The notes below the pieces were generated by a model. It did no database searches. It was given only the letters and a program-made list of their open reading frames with translations, and was not told where the DNA came from. This document shows positions 55,901-64,000 of a stretch of 64,000 bases of DNA, piece after piece. The stretch's first letter is position 1, and each line of letters starts with the position of its first letter. Source of the stretch: Mucilaginibacter robiniae (GTDB taxonomy: Bacteria; Bacteroidota; Bacteroidia; Sphingobacteriales; Sphingobacteriaceae); the NCBI RefSeq assembly GCF_012849215.1, contig NZ_CP051682.1, positions 3,596,001 through 3,660,000 on the forward strand, given 5' to 3'. Position numbers and translations under genes: made by a program.

Positions 55901-56565
55901 AGAGGGATAGAGAAATACATTTTACCATGGGAGCAGATGGTAGTGTATATGTAGCTAGTAATGTACCGGCTTATAAATGGCCTGATTGGTTGCAAGGTTA
56001 TGAAGTTACTGGTTTATCGGTAAGCATTGATAAAGGGAATGGAACGCAGTTACCCTTATATCGCAAGTTCTTTAAAAAGAATGAGCAGATAACCTTAGGG
56101 AAGAATTCAGGTAGTTTGATGTATTTGGCTGCCGTACTACCTGCCATTACCTTAGAACCTGCTACCGATTTGCGCCCAACCGTTAACTATAAAGCTGATA
56201 ACGCTTTGGCCAGTAGCACCGGTGCTGTACAGGATACCATGAATAATAAAAAGGTTATCCGCTTTACACAGCCAGCTCATGGAACGGCTACTTTCAACTT
56301 GTCGCCAGGAGTGGCCGATACTTACGCTTTACGGATTAAATATTATAATTTGACCGATAAAGTGCTGACCGGCAAAATGGAATTGCAAATGGCTGATGGT
56401 ACGGTAATGAAGCAAGAAGATTTGATTTTCAAACCCGTAAAAAAAGGTAAGTCAGGTACTATAGCAACCAGTACCGGTACCAGCATTAATGCAGGTAATT
56501 ACCGGCTCATCATTACTGCCACAGATGCTGAAGGATTAAACTTATCAGGCGTTGAAATGCAGTAA
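52984..56565 (+). CDS. GH2 glycoside hydrolase with malectin-like domain
   Basis: The 1193-residue protein has a signal peptide (ending FAQ). A GH2 sugar-binding domain follows (VPHNWDTYGGYRRLKHG, AWYRKTFTV), then an Ig-like domain and a TIM barrel. In the barrel, Asn449-Glu450 (LWGLENESKLP) is the likely acid/base and Glu518 (ILVGEYGAW) the nucleophile. C-terminal to this are a malectin-like carbohydrate-binding domain (about 735-905, YRVNCGGPEYKDQNGNTWMAD) and two more beta-domains, the last a CBM-like sandwich. Function is probably beta-galactosidase, glucuronidase or another exo-beta-glycosidase on a pectic side chain. It lies 14 bases after the GH95 gene. Confidence 0.88.
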   Translation: MFSLSAVYFNQRCRAFFIRLTVAVAGMLITFNSFAQQPLRRDLLLNTGWSTTEDEHNQNAHQGFEKANFNDKAWPVVDVPHNWDTYGGYRRLKHGNLHGYAWYRKTFTVKPDQTNREYFLYFEGVGSYATVWLNGQKVGYHAGGRTTFTLNVTNIIRFNQPNLLCVRADHPAFIKDLPWVCGGCSDEGGFSEGSQPMGIFRPVHLLVTNGTCIEPFGVHIWNDTTVTTEQATLHLETEVKNYSKQAKKVTIVNQLLDATGKNVATQQVQISLTPNASTIVPQQFAGLKNVHLWSLENPYLYTVLTQITENGKVIDETRTPYGIRWVSWPIGRNNGDGRFYLNGKPIFINGIAEYEHLMGQSQAFSAQEIKARVMQVRAAGFNAFRDAHQPHNLEYQKYWDKLGLLWWPQYSAHIWFDTPEFKENYKALLRDWIKERRNSPSVILWGLENESKLPADFARECTAIIRKMDPTASSQRKVTTCNGGSGTDWDVPQNWTGTYGGNPLTYGEDLQKQILVGEYGAWRSLDLHTEGPFAQNGPLSEDRMTQLMETKVRLAESVKDRVAGQFQWLLYSHENPGRVQGGEGLRELDRVGPINYKGLFTPWGQPLDAFYMYRANYANAGKEPMVYIVSHTWPNRWLKPGKKDSITVYSNCDEVELFNDVKTTSLGRRKRNGIGTHFQWDGVNVQYNVLYAVGYVHGKAVTNDVVVLNHLPAAPHVQQLYQADNSMLLPAPNYKYLYRVNCGGPEYKDQNGNTWMADVHKNGAQSWGSQSWTDDYEGMPAFFASQQRTFDPVQGTSDSHLFQTYRYGMNKLRYCFPVPDGDYRIELYFNEPWYGTGGGLDCTGWRLFDVAVNKKTVIRNLDIWKESGYNHALKKTVTAHITGGQLEISFPHIAAGEAIISAITVSTLNKTVPAVHQVNDGIVQNLSNNTSVALRHWLDLGDHPYLNESSTINNLPPVLYGADWIQTSNALGQRDREIHFTMGADGSVYVASNVPAYKWPDWLQGYEVTGLSVSIDKGNGTQLPLYRKFFKKNEQITLGKNSGSLMYLAAVLPAITLEPATDLRPTVNYKADNALASSTGAVQDTMNNKKVIRFTQPAHGTATFNLSPGVADTYALRIKYYNLTDKVLTGKMELQMADGTVMKQEDLIFKPVKKGKSGTIATSTGTSINAGNYRLIITATDAEGLNLSGVEMQ

Positions 56566-56588
56566 GAAACGGCTGTTGATATATCAAA

Positions 56589-59411
56589 ATGAAAAAGAGA
56601 CTGTATATACTATTGGTTTTGTTATCGCCTTTAACCTTATGGGCACAGGCCATCAAGGTGGTTGATTTACAATGCGAATACAAAAATAATCCGTTAGGGA
56701 TTGAAGCAACTTCTCCCAAGCTAAGCTGGACGTTACAAAGTAATGGGCGTAACATTCTACAAACCGCCTATCGTGTTATAGTAGCCGATAATAATGCTGA
56801 TCTGGATAAAAACATAGGTAATTGCTGGGATTCAAAAAAAATTAGTTCATCAGCCTCAATACAGGTGTTGTGTCATGGCAAAGCCTTGCAAGCGGCCAAA
56901 ACCTATTACTGGAAAGTTATGATTTGGGATAACCAAAATCATAATTCTGGCTGGAGCCATGCTGCTCAATGGCAAATGGGATTACTTACGGTTGCCGATT
57001 GGAAATCTGCCCGCTGGATAGCTTATGATAAGCTACCCGATTCGGAGCGCCATGCTCCGCTTATCCATTTACGCGGCCCTAAAAAAATGGGCACAGCTAA
57101 TGATGTATTGCCCTTATTACGTAAAACATTCAATGTAAATAAGCCAATTAAAAAAGCCACCATATACATTTGTGGCTTAGGTCATTTTGAGTTAAACATC
57201 AATGGGAATAAAGTAGGCGATCATTTTCTGGATCCGGGATGGACAGCTTATGATAAACAAGCATTATACGTACCTTTTGATGTGACCCAACAAGTGAAGC
57301 AGGGGAACAATGCCATTGGTGTAATGCTGGGCAACGGGTTTTACTACATTCCACGTGATGAACGTTACCGAAAACTGACTGGGGCTTACGGCTATCCCAA
57401 AATGATATGCCGTTTGGCTATTGAATACCAGGATGGCTCAACCAGTAATGTGGTAAGTGACACAAACTGGAAAACCGCGCAAAGCCCTATCATTTTTACC
57501 AGCATTTACGGTGGTGAAGATTATGATGCTAACAAAGAGCAACCCGGCTGGAATACGGCTAATTTTAAAGACAACAGTTGGAAAAACGTGATTTTGGTAG
57601 AGGGTTCACCTATGCTCAATGCACAATTGGAAGAACCATTGAAAGTTTTTCAACAGTTTTCGACACAAAGTGTAAAGCAACTGGGTTCTGGTTTTACAGG
57701 GCAGTACAAACCTAAAATTAACAAAGATGGTACACAAGCGCCCATTACTCAGCCTATAGTAAAAAACAGAGTGGTGTATGATTTTGGCCAAAACTTATCA
57801 GGTATTGTGCAAATTCAGGTAAAAGGTAAAAGAGGAGACACGGTTCGCATCTATCCGGCCGAGTTACTCAATGCAGAGGGTACCATCAATCAAAAAGGTT
57901 CGGGTAACCCTTATTACTTCCAGTATATTTTGAAAGGCAATGGGGTAGAAACCTGGCAGCCGCGGTTTACTTATTACGGGTTCCGGTATGCACAGGTAGA
58001 AAATGTTGTACCACAAGGTGAAGCCAATAATCAGCAGTTACCTGTTGTAGTAGGCATAAAAAGCTTACATACGCACAATGCAGCACCAGCCGTTGGGGAG
58101 TTTACCTGCTCCAATGAGTTGTTTAATAAAACTTTCAACTTGATTGATTGGGCTATCCGCAGCAATATGGCTAGCGTATTTACCGACTGTCCGCATCGTG
58201 AAAAATTGGGCTGGCTGGAAGAAGTACATTTGGTTGGTAGTTCCCTCCGCTACAATTATGATATTGCTAATCTAAGTCGTAAGTGTATTAGCGATATGGA
58301 GCTAGCACAAACAACTAACGGTTTAATACCCGAAATAGCACCCGAGTTTACCGAGTTTGGCGATGTTTTTCGTGATTCGCCGGAGTGGGGGAGTAACAGC
58401 ATTATTTTGCCCTGGTACCTTTATCAGTGGTATGGCGATAAACAAGTGCTTGCCAATAGCTATTCAATGATGCGGCGTTATCTGGATTATTTAGCTGCAA
58501 AAGCTAATAACCATATCTTAACACAAGGTTTAGGTGATTGGTATGACATTGGGCCGAAAGATCCTGGCTTTTCACAAAATACTACCAAAGGAATTACCGC
58601 AACAGCCATTTATTACTATGATTTAGAAATTGCTGCACAAGTTGCTACTCTTTTAAATAAAGCTGCCGATGCTACTCGGTACAATAAACTGGCTGTTGAG
58701 GTCAAAAACGCATTTAATAAAACTTTCTTTAACGCTGAAACTAAGCAATACGGAACAGGTAGCCAAACCGCTAATGCAATGGCGGTTTACATGGGTTTGG
58801 TAGAGCCACAATATAAAGCCGCAGTGGTCAACAATATTGTGCAAGATATACGTGGTCGTAACAATGCCCTTACCGCAGGTGATATTGGCTATCGTTACCT
58901 GCTTCGGGTACTGGATGATGCCGGCCGCTCGGATGTTATTTTTGATATGAATAGCCGTACAGATGTACCGGGATATGGTTATCAATTGGCTCATGGCGCC
59001 ACGGCACTCACCGAATCATGGCAGGGGTTGGCATCGGTATCAAACAACCACTTAATGCTGGGGCATATTATGGAATGGTTTTATAGCGGTTTGGCTGGTA
59101 TAAGGCAAGCGCCGGGTGATATTGGCTTCCGGCATATTGAAATTCGGCCTGAACCTGTAGGAGACATCACTTATGTTAAAGCAGCCACGCATACCCCATA
59201 CGGGACTGTAAAAAGCAGCTGGCAGAAAAAAGCAGATCAGTTTGAGCTGAATATTGAAGTTCCGGCTAATAGTACAGCTACCGTTTACTTACCAGCAAGC
59301 CAGCATGCAAAGGTAACTATGAACGGGCAAGCCCTTCAAGGTTTAAAATATCAAGAAAGTAAAGTAGTGGTACAAGTGGGTTCTGGCAATTATCATTTTA
59401 TAGCTAAATAA
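56589..59411 (+). CDS. GH78 alpha-L-rhamnosidase
   Basis: The 940-residue secreted enzyme (signal peptide ending LWAQ) has the bacterial rhamnosidase order. First come N-terminal beta-domains (LQCEYKNNPLGIEATSPKLSW; ATIYICGLGHFELNINGNKVGDH; RVVYDFGQNLSGIVQIQVKG). Then comes the (alpha/alpha)6 barrel with TDCPHREKLGWLEEVHL, PEWGSNSIILPWYLYQWYGD and YDIGPKDPGF, and a C-terminal beta-domain with HTPYGTVKSSW. It removes terminal alpha-L-rhamnose, as in rhamnogalacturonans. It is 23 bases after the GH2 gene and probably co-transcribed. Confidence 0.92.
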   Translation: MKKRLYILLVLLSPLTLWAQAIKVVDLQCEYKNNPLGIEATSPKLSWTLQSNGRNILQTAYRVIVADNNADLDKNIGNCWDSKKISSSASIQVLCHGKALQAAKTYYWKVMIWDNQNHNSGWSHAAQWQMGLLTVADWKSARWIAYDKLPDSERHAPLIHLRGPKKMGTANDVLPLLRKTFNVNKPIKKATIYICGLGHFELNINGNKVGDHFLDPGWTAYDKQALYVPFDVTQQVKQGNNAIGVMLGNGFYYIPRDERYRKLTGAYGYPKMICRLAIEYQDGSTSNVVSDTNWKTAQSPIIFTSIYGGEDYDANKEQPGWNTANFKDNSWKNVILVEGSPMLNAQLEEPLKVFQQFSTQSVKQLGSGFTGQYKPKINKDGTQAPITQPIVKNRVVYDFGQNLSGIVQIQVKGKRGDTVRIYPAELLNAEGTINQKGSGNPYYFQYILKGNGVETWQPRFTYYGFRYAQVENVVPQGEANNQQLPVVVGIKSLHTHNAAPAVGEFTCSNELFNKTFNLIDWAIRSNMASVFTDCPHREKLGWLEEVHLVGSSLRYNYDIANLSRKCISDMELAQTTNGLIPEIAPEFTEFGDVFRDSPEWGSNSIILPWYLYQWYGDKQVLANSYSMMRRYLDYLAAKANNHILTQGLGDWYDIGPKDPGFSQNTTKGITATAIYYYDLEIAAQVATLLNKAADATRYNKLAVEVKNAFNKTFFNAETKQYGTGSQTANAMAVYMGLVEPQYKAAVVNNIVQDIRGRNNALTAGDIGYRYLLRVLDDAGRSDVIFDMNSRTDVPGYGYQLAHGATALTESWQGLASVSNNHLMLGHIMEWFYSGLAGIRQAPGDIGFRHIEIRPEPVGDITYVKAATHTPYGTVKSSWQKKADQFELNIEVPANSTATVYLPASQHAKVTMNGQALQGLKYQESKVVVQVGSGNYHFIAK

Positions 59412-59464
59412 TAAATACATTATAAGTAAAAACGAGAGTGACAATTAATAGAATCAATTCAATA

Positions 59465-60607
59465 ATGCATCAATCTAAGTTCATAAAATTTGGCCTGCTA
59501 TGGATTGCCAGCCTACTGTTTGCAGCAGAGAGTAGCGCGCAATCTGAAAAAAATAAAGTTCCGGAAAAAGTAATGCAGGAAGTTTATGAGCAGGTTAAAA
59601 CGCCTTACAAATATGGTTTGGTAATCGCACCAACAGACAATTCACAAAAGGCTGATTGCCCTACTGTGTTTCGTAAAGGTAATAAATGGTACATGACGTA
59701 TATCATCTTCAATGGTCGTGGCTACGAAACCTGGATGGCTGATAGTAAAGATTTGCTGCATTGGAAAACGCAAGGCCGTATTCTTTCATTTTCGGATACT
59801 ACCGATTGGGATAATAATCAGAAAGCTGGCTACGTAGCTCTGGAAGATACCAAATGGGGCGGCACCTACCAATTGCAAAAATATAATGGTAAATATTGGA
59901 TGAGTTATTTTGGCGGGCATGATCGGGGTTATGAAAAAGGATTGCTTTCTATTGGTATTGCATACACCACTCAAGACCCATCCACCATCCACCAGTGGCA
60001 ACGGTTAAATCATCCGGTGTTAACAGCTACCGATAGTAATGTACATTGGTGGGATAACCATACGTTGTACAAAGAAACTATCATCTGGGACAAGGCTAAA
60101 ACTACTGGTCACCCGTTTGTGATGTATTACAATGCCAACGGCGACAGCCTGAATAAGAAACGGGGTGCCGAACGTATCGGTATGGCGGTATCTGACGACA
60201 TGCTGCACTGGGAACGTTTTGGTCTTAACCCGGTTTTAAACCATAATGTAGGTATCACCGGCGATCCGTATTTACAAAGAATGGGCAACGTATGGGTAAT
60301 GTTCTACTTTGGGGCTTTCTGGAAAGATAGGGGAGGTGCCTTCAATCGCTTTGCTTGTTCTTACGATCTAATAAACTGGACCGACTGGCAGGGAGAAAGT
60401 CTGATTAAACCTACGGAAACGGCAGGCGCTTATGATGAGGTTTTTGCTCATAAATCATTTGTCATTAAATACAAAGGTGTAATTTATCATTACTATTGCG
60501 CCGTTAACAAGGCCGATCAACGCGGTATTGCCGTAGCTACATCTAAAGATTTGGGCCGCAGTACAGTTAACTTTGTGGAGCCACCACCATCAAAAAGAAA
60601 AAAGTAA
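59465..60607 (+). CDS. Secreted five-bladed beta-propeller glycosidase (GH43/GH117/GH130-like)
   Basis: The protein has 380 residues from ATG 59465 with a signal peptide (ending ESSAQ). Propeller blades are visible as repeated strands: DCPTVFRKGNKWYMTYI, KDLLHWKTQGRIL, ALEDTKWGGTYQLQKYNGKYWMSYFGG, ERIGMAVSDDMLHWERFG, GDPYLQRMGNVWVMFYFGA and YHYYCAVNKADQ. This is the fold of clan GH-F/J-type families and of mannoside phosphorylases. I cannot choose the family or reaction. The GTG at 59438 would place nine residues before a normal signal peptide and was rejected. Confidence 0.8.
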   Translation: MHQSKFIKFGLLWIASLLFAAESSAQSEKNKVPEKVMQEVYEQVKTPYKYGLVIAPTDNSQKADCPTVFRKGNKWYMTYIIFNGRGYETWMADSKDLLHWKTQGRILSFSDTTDWDNNQKAGYVALEDTKWGGTYQLQKYNGKYWMSYFGGHDRGYEKGLLSIGIAYTTQDPSTIHQWQRLNHPVLTATDSNVHWWDNHTLYKETIIWDKAKTTGHPFVMYYNANGDSLNKKRGAERIGMAVSDDMLHWERFGLNPVLNHNVGITGDPYLQRMGNVWVMFYFGAFWKDRGGAFNRFACSYDLINWTDWQGESLIKPTETAGAYDEVFAHKSFVIKYKGVIYHYYCAVNKADQRGIAVATSKDLGRSTVNFVEPPPSKRKK

Positions 60608-60653
60608 ATTAGGTGTAAAAGCCTGATTGGATAATTATTGTACAATCTACATC

Positions 60654-60699
60654 AGTTAAAGCAAATGGCTTACTTTAGTCGTTTGCTTTAACTTTTTTT
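60654..60699 (+). terminator. Terminator after the propeller gene
   Basis: Arms AGTTAAAGCAAA (60654-60665) and TTTGCTTTAACT (60682-60693) form a perfect 12-bp stem, followed by seven Ts. It separates the GH95-propeller unit from the last GH2 gene. Confidence 0.8.
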
Positions 60700-60723
60700 A
60701 ATTTAAAATTTAATCTGCGCTTC

Positions 60724-63129
60724 ATGCAACTAAAATGGTTTAGTATAACTTTAGTCTGGATATTAAGTCTAACAACAGCCCTAGCTCAACCGGGTGCCCG
60801 CACGATAAAAAGCTTTGATAACGACTGGCTTTTTTACTTAGGTGATGATAGCTTAGCCCGAAATGTAAACTATAATGCGGGGTCTTGGCGTTCACTCAAC
60901 CTGCCGCATGACTGGAGCATTGAAGGTGCTTTTGACGAGAAAAACGCAACAACGCAGGCGGAAGGCGGCTTACCTGCCGGTATAGGTTGGTATCGTAAAA
61001 TATTCACGCTTCCAGCCGCTTTAAAAGACAAAAATTTCTTTATAAACTTTGATGGGGTTTACCGCAATAGCGAGGTATGGATTAATGGGCACTATCTGGG
61101 TAAGCGGCCCAATGGTTACATCTCTTTTCAGTATAATTTAACCCCTTATCTGCAATTTGGTGGCTCAAACGTAATTGCGGTAAAAGTTGATAATTCTGGT
61201 CAGCCCAACTCACGCTGGTATTCAGGTTCGGGTATTTACCGCCATGTGTGGATGACAAGTACCGGCAAATCTTACATTCCAGAAGGGGGCGCTTTTATTA
61301 AAACGGCTGACGTTAGTGGTAACAGAGCTATTATTAACTTTCAAACACAGGTGATGGTTAATGAAGATAACCTGCGATTGAAAGCTTCCATTTACACCGC
61401 ATCAGGAGAGTTGGTGAATAGTATTATTACGTCTGTAGGCAACGGCGATACTTTAGCAACCGTAAGCCAAAATATCATTGTCGGTCATCCAAACTTATGG
61501 TCGATAGATCATCCTTACCTGTACAAAGTAGTGTTGCAATTATTATCCGGTAAACAGGTGGTAGATAATGAGCAACACACTTTAGGCATACGCTATTTTA
61601 ATTTTGATGTACAGAGAGGCTTTTTCTTAAACGGTGAATCTGTAAAAATAAAGGGCGTATGCTTGCATCATGATGAAGGTGCACTAGGTGCGGCTGTAAA
61701 CACCCGCGCTATGGAACGGCAGCTACAAATATTAAAGGATATGGGTTGCAATGCTATTCGTACTTCGCACAACCCACCAGCTCCGGAGTTTTTAGATTTA
61801 TGTGATCGCATGGGCTTTATCGTAATGGATGAAGCTTTTGATATGTGGGAGAAAAAGAAAAACAAGCACGACTATCATGAAGATTTTAAAAAGTGGCATA
61901 AGCGCGATTTAGAAGATCAGGTTAAACGTGATCGCAATCATCCGAGCGTTTTCTTGTGGAGTATAGGTAACGAGATACGTGAACAATTTGATAGCACCGG
62001 TATTACCATTGCCCGTGAATTGGTAAGTATTGTAAAAAAACTGGACAATACGCGTCCGGTAACTTCTGCCTTGAGCGAATCAGACCCTAAAAAGAACTTT
62101 ATCTATCAATCAGGCGCGTTAGATTTGGTAGGGTTGAACTACCATCAGGAAGTATATGCCAACTTTCCTAAAAACTATCCTAACCAGAAGTTTATTGCTA
62201 CCGAAACTATGTCGGCTCTGGAAACGCGCGGGTTTTATGATACGCCTACCGACACTACCCGCCACTGGCCTCATAGCTCCAAAGAAAAGTTTGCAAAAGG
62301 TAATCCGGAAGTAGCCGTTACTGCTTACGATAATGTAGCTGCATACTGGGGAACAACCCATGAAGAAACCTGGAAGATTATCAAAAAATATGATTTCCTA
62401 TCAGGTTTGTTTGTTTGGACCGGTTTTGATTATATCGGCGAACCTGTTCCTTACGCCTGGCCGGCACGTAGTTCTTATTACGGTATCGTGGATTTAGCAG
62501 GCTTCCCCAAAGATGTATATTACATGTACCAAAGCGAGTGGACAGATAAGCCTGTATTGCACTTACTACCACATTGGAACCACAATCCGGGTGAAACTAT
62601 AGATGTGTGGGCTTACTATAGCCAGGCAGATGAAGTAGAATTGTTCTTGAACGGACAATCATTAGGTACACGGGCAAAACAGAACGATGATTTGCATGTG
62701 AGCTGGAAAGTGCCATACCAGCCAGGTACGCTAAAAGCAATTTCACGTAAAAGCGGCCGGATTATTAAAACAGAAGAAATTTATACAGCGGGGCCTCCGG
62801 CACAAATTAAACTGGATGTTGATCGTGCATCCATAAAAGCAGACGGACGAGATTTGTCATACATTACCGTATCTGTGTTAGATAAAAACGGCCATGTAGT
62901 ATCTAATGCTGATAACCTGATACAATTTAATATTACAGGTCCTGGTGTTATGGCTGGTGTAGATAATGGCTCGCCAACAAGTATGGAGCCTTTTAAAGCA
63001 AGCCAGCACAAAGCTTTTCATGGTTTATGTTTGGCTATCGTACAAGCTAAACAAAATGCCGGTATCATCACGCTTACAGCACAAGCGGAAGGCATGCCGA
63101 AAACAAAGGTTATTATTCGCGCTAGGTAG
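60724..63129 (+). CDS. GH2 beta-galactosidase-like enzyme
   Basis: The 801-residue secreted protein (signal peptide ending LAQ) has the full GH2 domain set. This comprises a sugar-binding jelly roll (NLPHDWSIEGAF, GWYRKIFTL, SEVWINGHYLGKRPNGYISFQYNLT), an Ig domain, and a TIM barrel with DMGCNAIRTSHNPPAPEFLDLCDRMGF. Glu417 of SIGNEIRE is the acid/base and Glu494 of ATETMSA the nucleophile. DUF4982-like and Ig-like C-terminal domains complete it. It is typical of exo-beta-galactosidases in Bacteroidota loci. It has its own upstream terminator and a hairpin downstream, so it may be monocistronic. Confidence 0.9.
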   Translation: MQLKWFSITLVWILSLTTALAQPGARTIKSFDNDWLFYLGDDSLARNVNYNAGSWRSLNLPHDWSIEGAFDEKNATTQAEGGLPAGIGWYRKIFTLPAALKDKNFFINFDGVYRNSEVWINGHYLGKRPNGYISFQYNLTPYLQFGGSNVIAVKVDNSGQPNSRWYSGSGIYRHVWMTSTGKSYIPEGGAFIKTADVSGNRAIINFQTQVMVNEDNLRLKASIYTASGELVNSIITSVGNGDTLATVSQNIIVGHPNLWSIDHPYLYKVVLQLLSGKQVVDNEQHTLGIRYFNFDVQRGFFLNGESVKIKGVCLHHDEGALGAAVNTRAMERQLQILKDMGCNAIRTSHNPPAPEFLDLCDRMGFIVMDEAFDMWEKKKNKHDYHEDFKKWHKRDLEDQVKRDRNHPSVFLWSIGNEIREQFDSTGITIARELVSIVKKLDNTRPVTSALSESDPKKNFIYQSGALDLVGLNYHQEVYANFPKNYPNQKFIATETMSALETRGFYDTPTDTTRHWPHSSKEKFAKGNPEVAVTAYDNVAAYWGTTHEETWKIIKKYDFLSGLFVWTGFDYIGEPVPYAWPARSSYYGIVDLAGFPKDVYYMYQSEWTDKPVLHLLPHWNHNPGETIDVWAYYSQADEVELFLNGQSLGTRAKQNDDLHVSWKVPYQPGTLKAISRKSGRIIKTEEIYTAGPPAQIKLDVDRASIKADGRDLSYITVSVLDKNGHVVSNADNLIQFNITGPGVMAGVDNGSPTSMEPFKASQHKAFHGLCLAIVQAKQNAGIITLTAQAEGMPKTKVIIRAR

Positions 63130-63148
63130 TAAAAAGCGAAAATTCTAT

Positions 63149-63201
63149 AAACAAGCTCACTCCACTTATTCACTTAATGAATAATTGGAGTGAGCTTGTT
63201 T
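63149..63201 (+). terminator. Hairpin terminator after the last GH2 gene
   Basis: A 24-bp stem (63149-63172 with 63178-63201) with one mismatch and a 5-base loop lies 20 bases after the stop codon. Confidence 0.75.
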
Positions 63202-63389
63202 GTTAATAATTAACTAAGTTAAATAGAAACATGCATAAACCTTTTAAACAGCAGGATAACATTATACAATACATGGCAAAAATGCTATAGTATAAAACAG
63301 CCTTTATAAAATAGCTTTGCTAATACATGTAAAATCTTACCAATTAGGTTTGCATGAGCTGTAACCAGTTATTGTACCTGTTAAACTGA

Positions 63390-64000
63390 ATGAAGAACCT
63401 GCCCACGCTAGACTTGAGTGTAATTGCACTTTACATGTGCGCTATGCTGTTAGTTGGCTTTTACTTTTCGCGTCGTAACAAGAATGCCGAACAGTTTACT
63501 AAAGCTTCTGGCTTGATACCCGGCTGGGCTATTGGTATATCTATCTATGCTACGTTTTTAAGTAGTAATACATTTTTGGGGGTGCCGGGTAAAACCTTTG
63601 GCGGTAACTGGAATGCCTTTGTATTTAGTATATCAATGCCGCTGGCTGCCTGGTTTGCTACTAAATACTTTGTACCATTTTATCGTAGTACGGGTGAGGT
63701 ATCGGCGTATAGCCATTTTGAACACCGTTTTGGCCCATGGGCGCGTACGTATGCGGTAGTTTGCTTTCTATTGACACAACTGGCCCGCATGGGCTCCATA
63801 TTTTTTGGTATAGCCCTCAGTTTGCAAGCCCTTACCGGTTTTAGCATGAAACTAATTATGCTGAGTATGGGCATCGTTATTATTATATATACCGTGCTGG
63901 GAGGGATTGAAGCAGTAATTTGGACCGAAGTTGTACAAGGTATAGTCAAAACCTTCGGTGCCTTACTTATTATCTACATTATCATCACTAACATGCCAGG
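63390..64000 (+). CDS. Sodium:solute symporter (SSS family), N-terminal part
   Basis: A plus-strand ORF starts at ATG 63390 and runs off the right edge, with 203 residues visible. It shows alternating hydrophobic helices and the SSS pattern RNKNAEQFTKASGLIPGWAIG, followed by YATFLSSNTFLGVPGKTFGGNW. It resembles the symporter at 38004 but with a different N-terminus. It is presumably the importer for a product of the neighbouring glycosidases. Length and C-terminus are unknown. Confidence 0.88.
   Translation, partial: MKNLPTLDLSVIALYMCAMLLVGFYFSRRNKNAEQFTKASGLIPGWAIGISIYATFLSSNTFLGVPGKTFGGNWNAFVFSISMPLAAWFATKYFVPFYRSTGEVSAYSHFEHRFGPWARTYAVVCFLLTQLARMGSIFFGIALSLQALTGFSMKLIMLSMGIVIIIYTVLGGIEAVIWTEVVQGIVKTFGALLIIYIIITNMP

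Noticed and set aside
1..64000. tRNA, rRNA, CRISPR, prophage or insertion sequence
   Set aside because: No cloverleaf, repeat-spacer array, transposase or phage gene was recognised by eye.

Overview
The window looks like a chromosomal segment from a Bacteroidota species of the Sphingobacteriaceae type (Mucilaginibacter/Pedobacter-like). The evidence is a SusC/SusD pair with a DUF1735 lipoprotein, many signal-peptide glycoside hydrolases, AT-rich spacers, no strong Shine-Dalgarno sequences, a DASH cryptochrome next to a DUF2256 protein, and several GAF/PAS sensor proteins. The genus is inferred from gene content only. I saw no rRNA, tRNA, CRISPR, transposase or phage gene.

Layout. 1-1730 (minus): a TetR-like regulator, a HAD phosphatase and the start of an ABC1/UbiB-like kinase. 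1930-6075 (plus): a DUF2256 zinc-finger protein, DASH cryptochrome, an unknown lipoprotein, a Crp/Fnr regulator and a PRISE-type SDR. 6329-14598: signalling block with a PAS histidine kinase (apparently frameshifted near its start), a 1308-residue hybrid kinase on the minus strand, and two tandem 364-residue GAF-PAS proteins. 14599-15954 (minus): an APC-type amino acid permease.

16192-28976 is a polysaccharide/glycoprotein utilisation locus: a LacI-type regulator, a secreted basic-secretory-protein metallopeptidase, two GH92 alpha-mannosidases, then SusC, SusD and a DUF1735 lipoprotein. Perfect 12-bp palindromes (TAAAACGTTTTA) lie ahead of the protease/GH92 operon and twice ahead of susC, with a third imperfect copy there. 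They are good operator candidates for the LacI protein. Two GH92 enzymes plus a protease suggest mannose-rich N-glycans or mannoproteins as substrate.

29567-32280: a FucP-like MFS transporter, an AraC regulator and an OsmC protein. From 32469 to the window end is a second carbohydrate region. An AraC regulator diverges from an operon of iron-ADH, DHDPS-family aldolase, PdxA2-like dehydrogenase, DUF1537 kinase and Na+ symporter. It is followed by a PL1 pectate lyase, then SDR, aldo/keto reductase, lactonase and an LgoD-like Zn dehydrogenase, then seven secreted glycoside hydrolases or relatives (MGH1-like, GH67/GH115-like, GH95, GH2, GH78, beta-propeller, GH2) and a second, truncated symporter.

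The most interesting reading is that the second region handles rare pectin (rhamnogalacturonan-like) sugars. The five-gene operon can be drawn as a complete route for the C7 diacid Dha: the aldolase releases pyruvate and a C4 aldehyde acid, the iron-ADH reduces that to D-threonate, and the DUF1537 kinase and PdxA2 convert this to DHAP. The next set could oxidise L-galactose or L-fucose released by the GH95 enzyme. These substrate assignments are inference.
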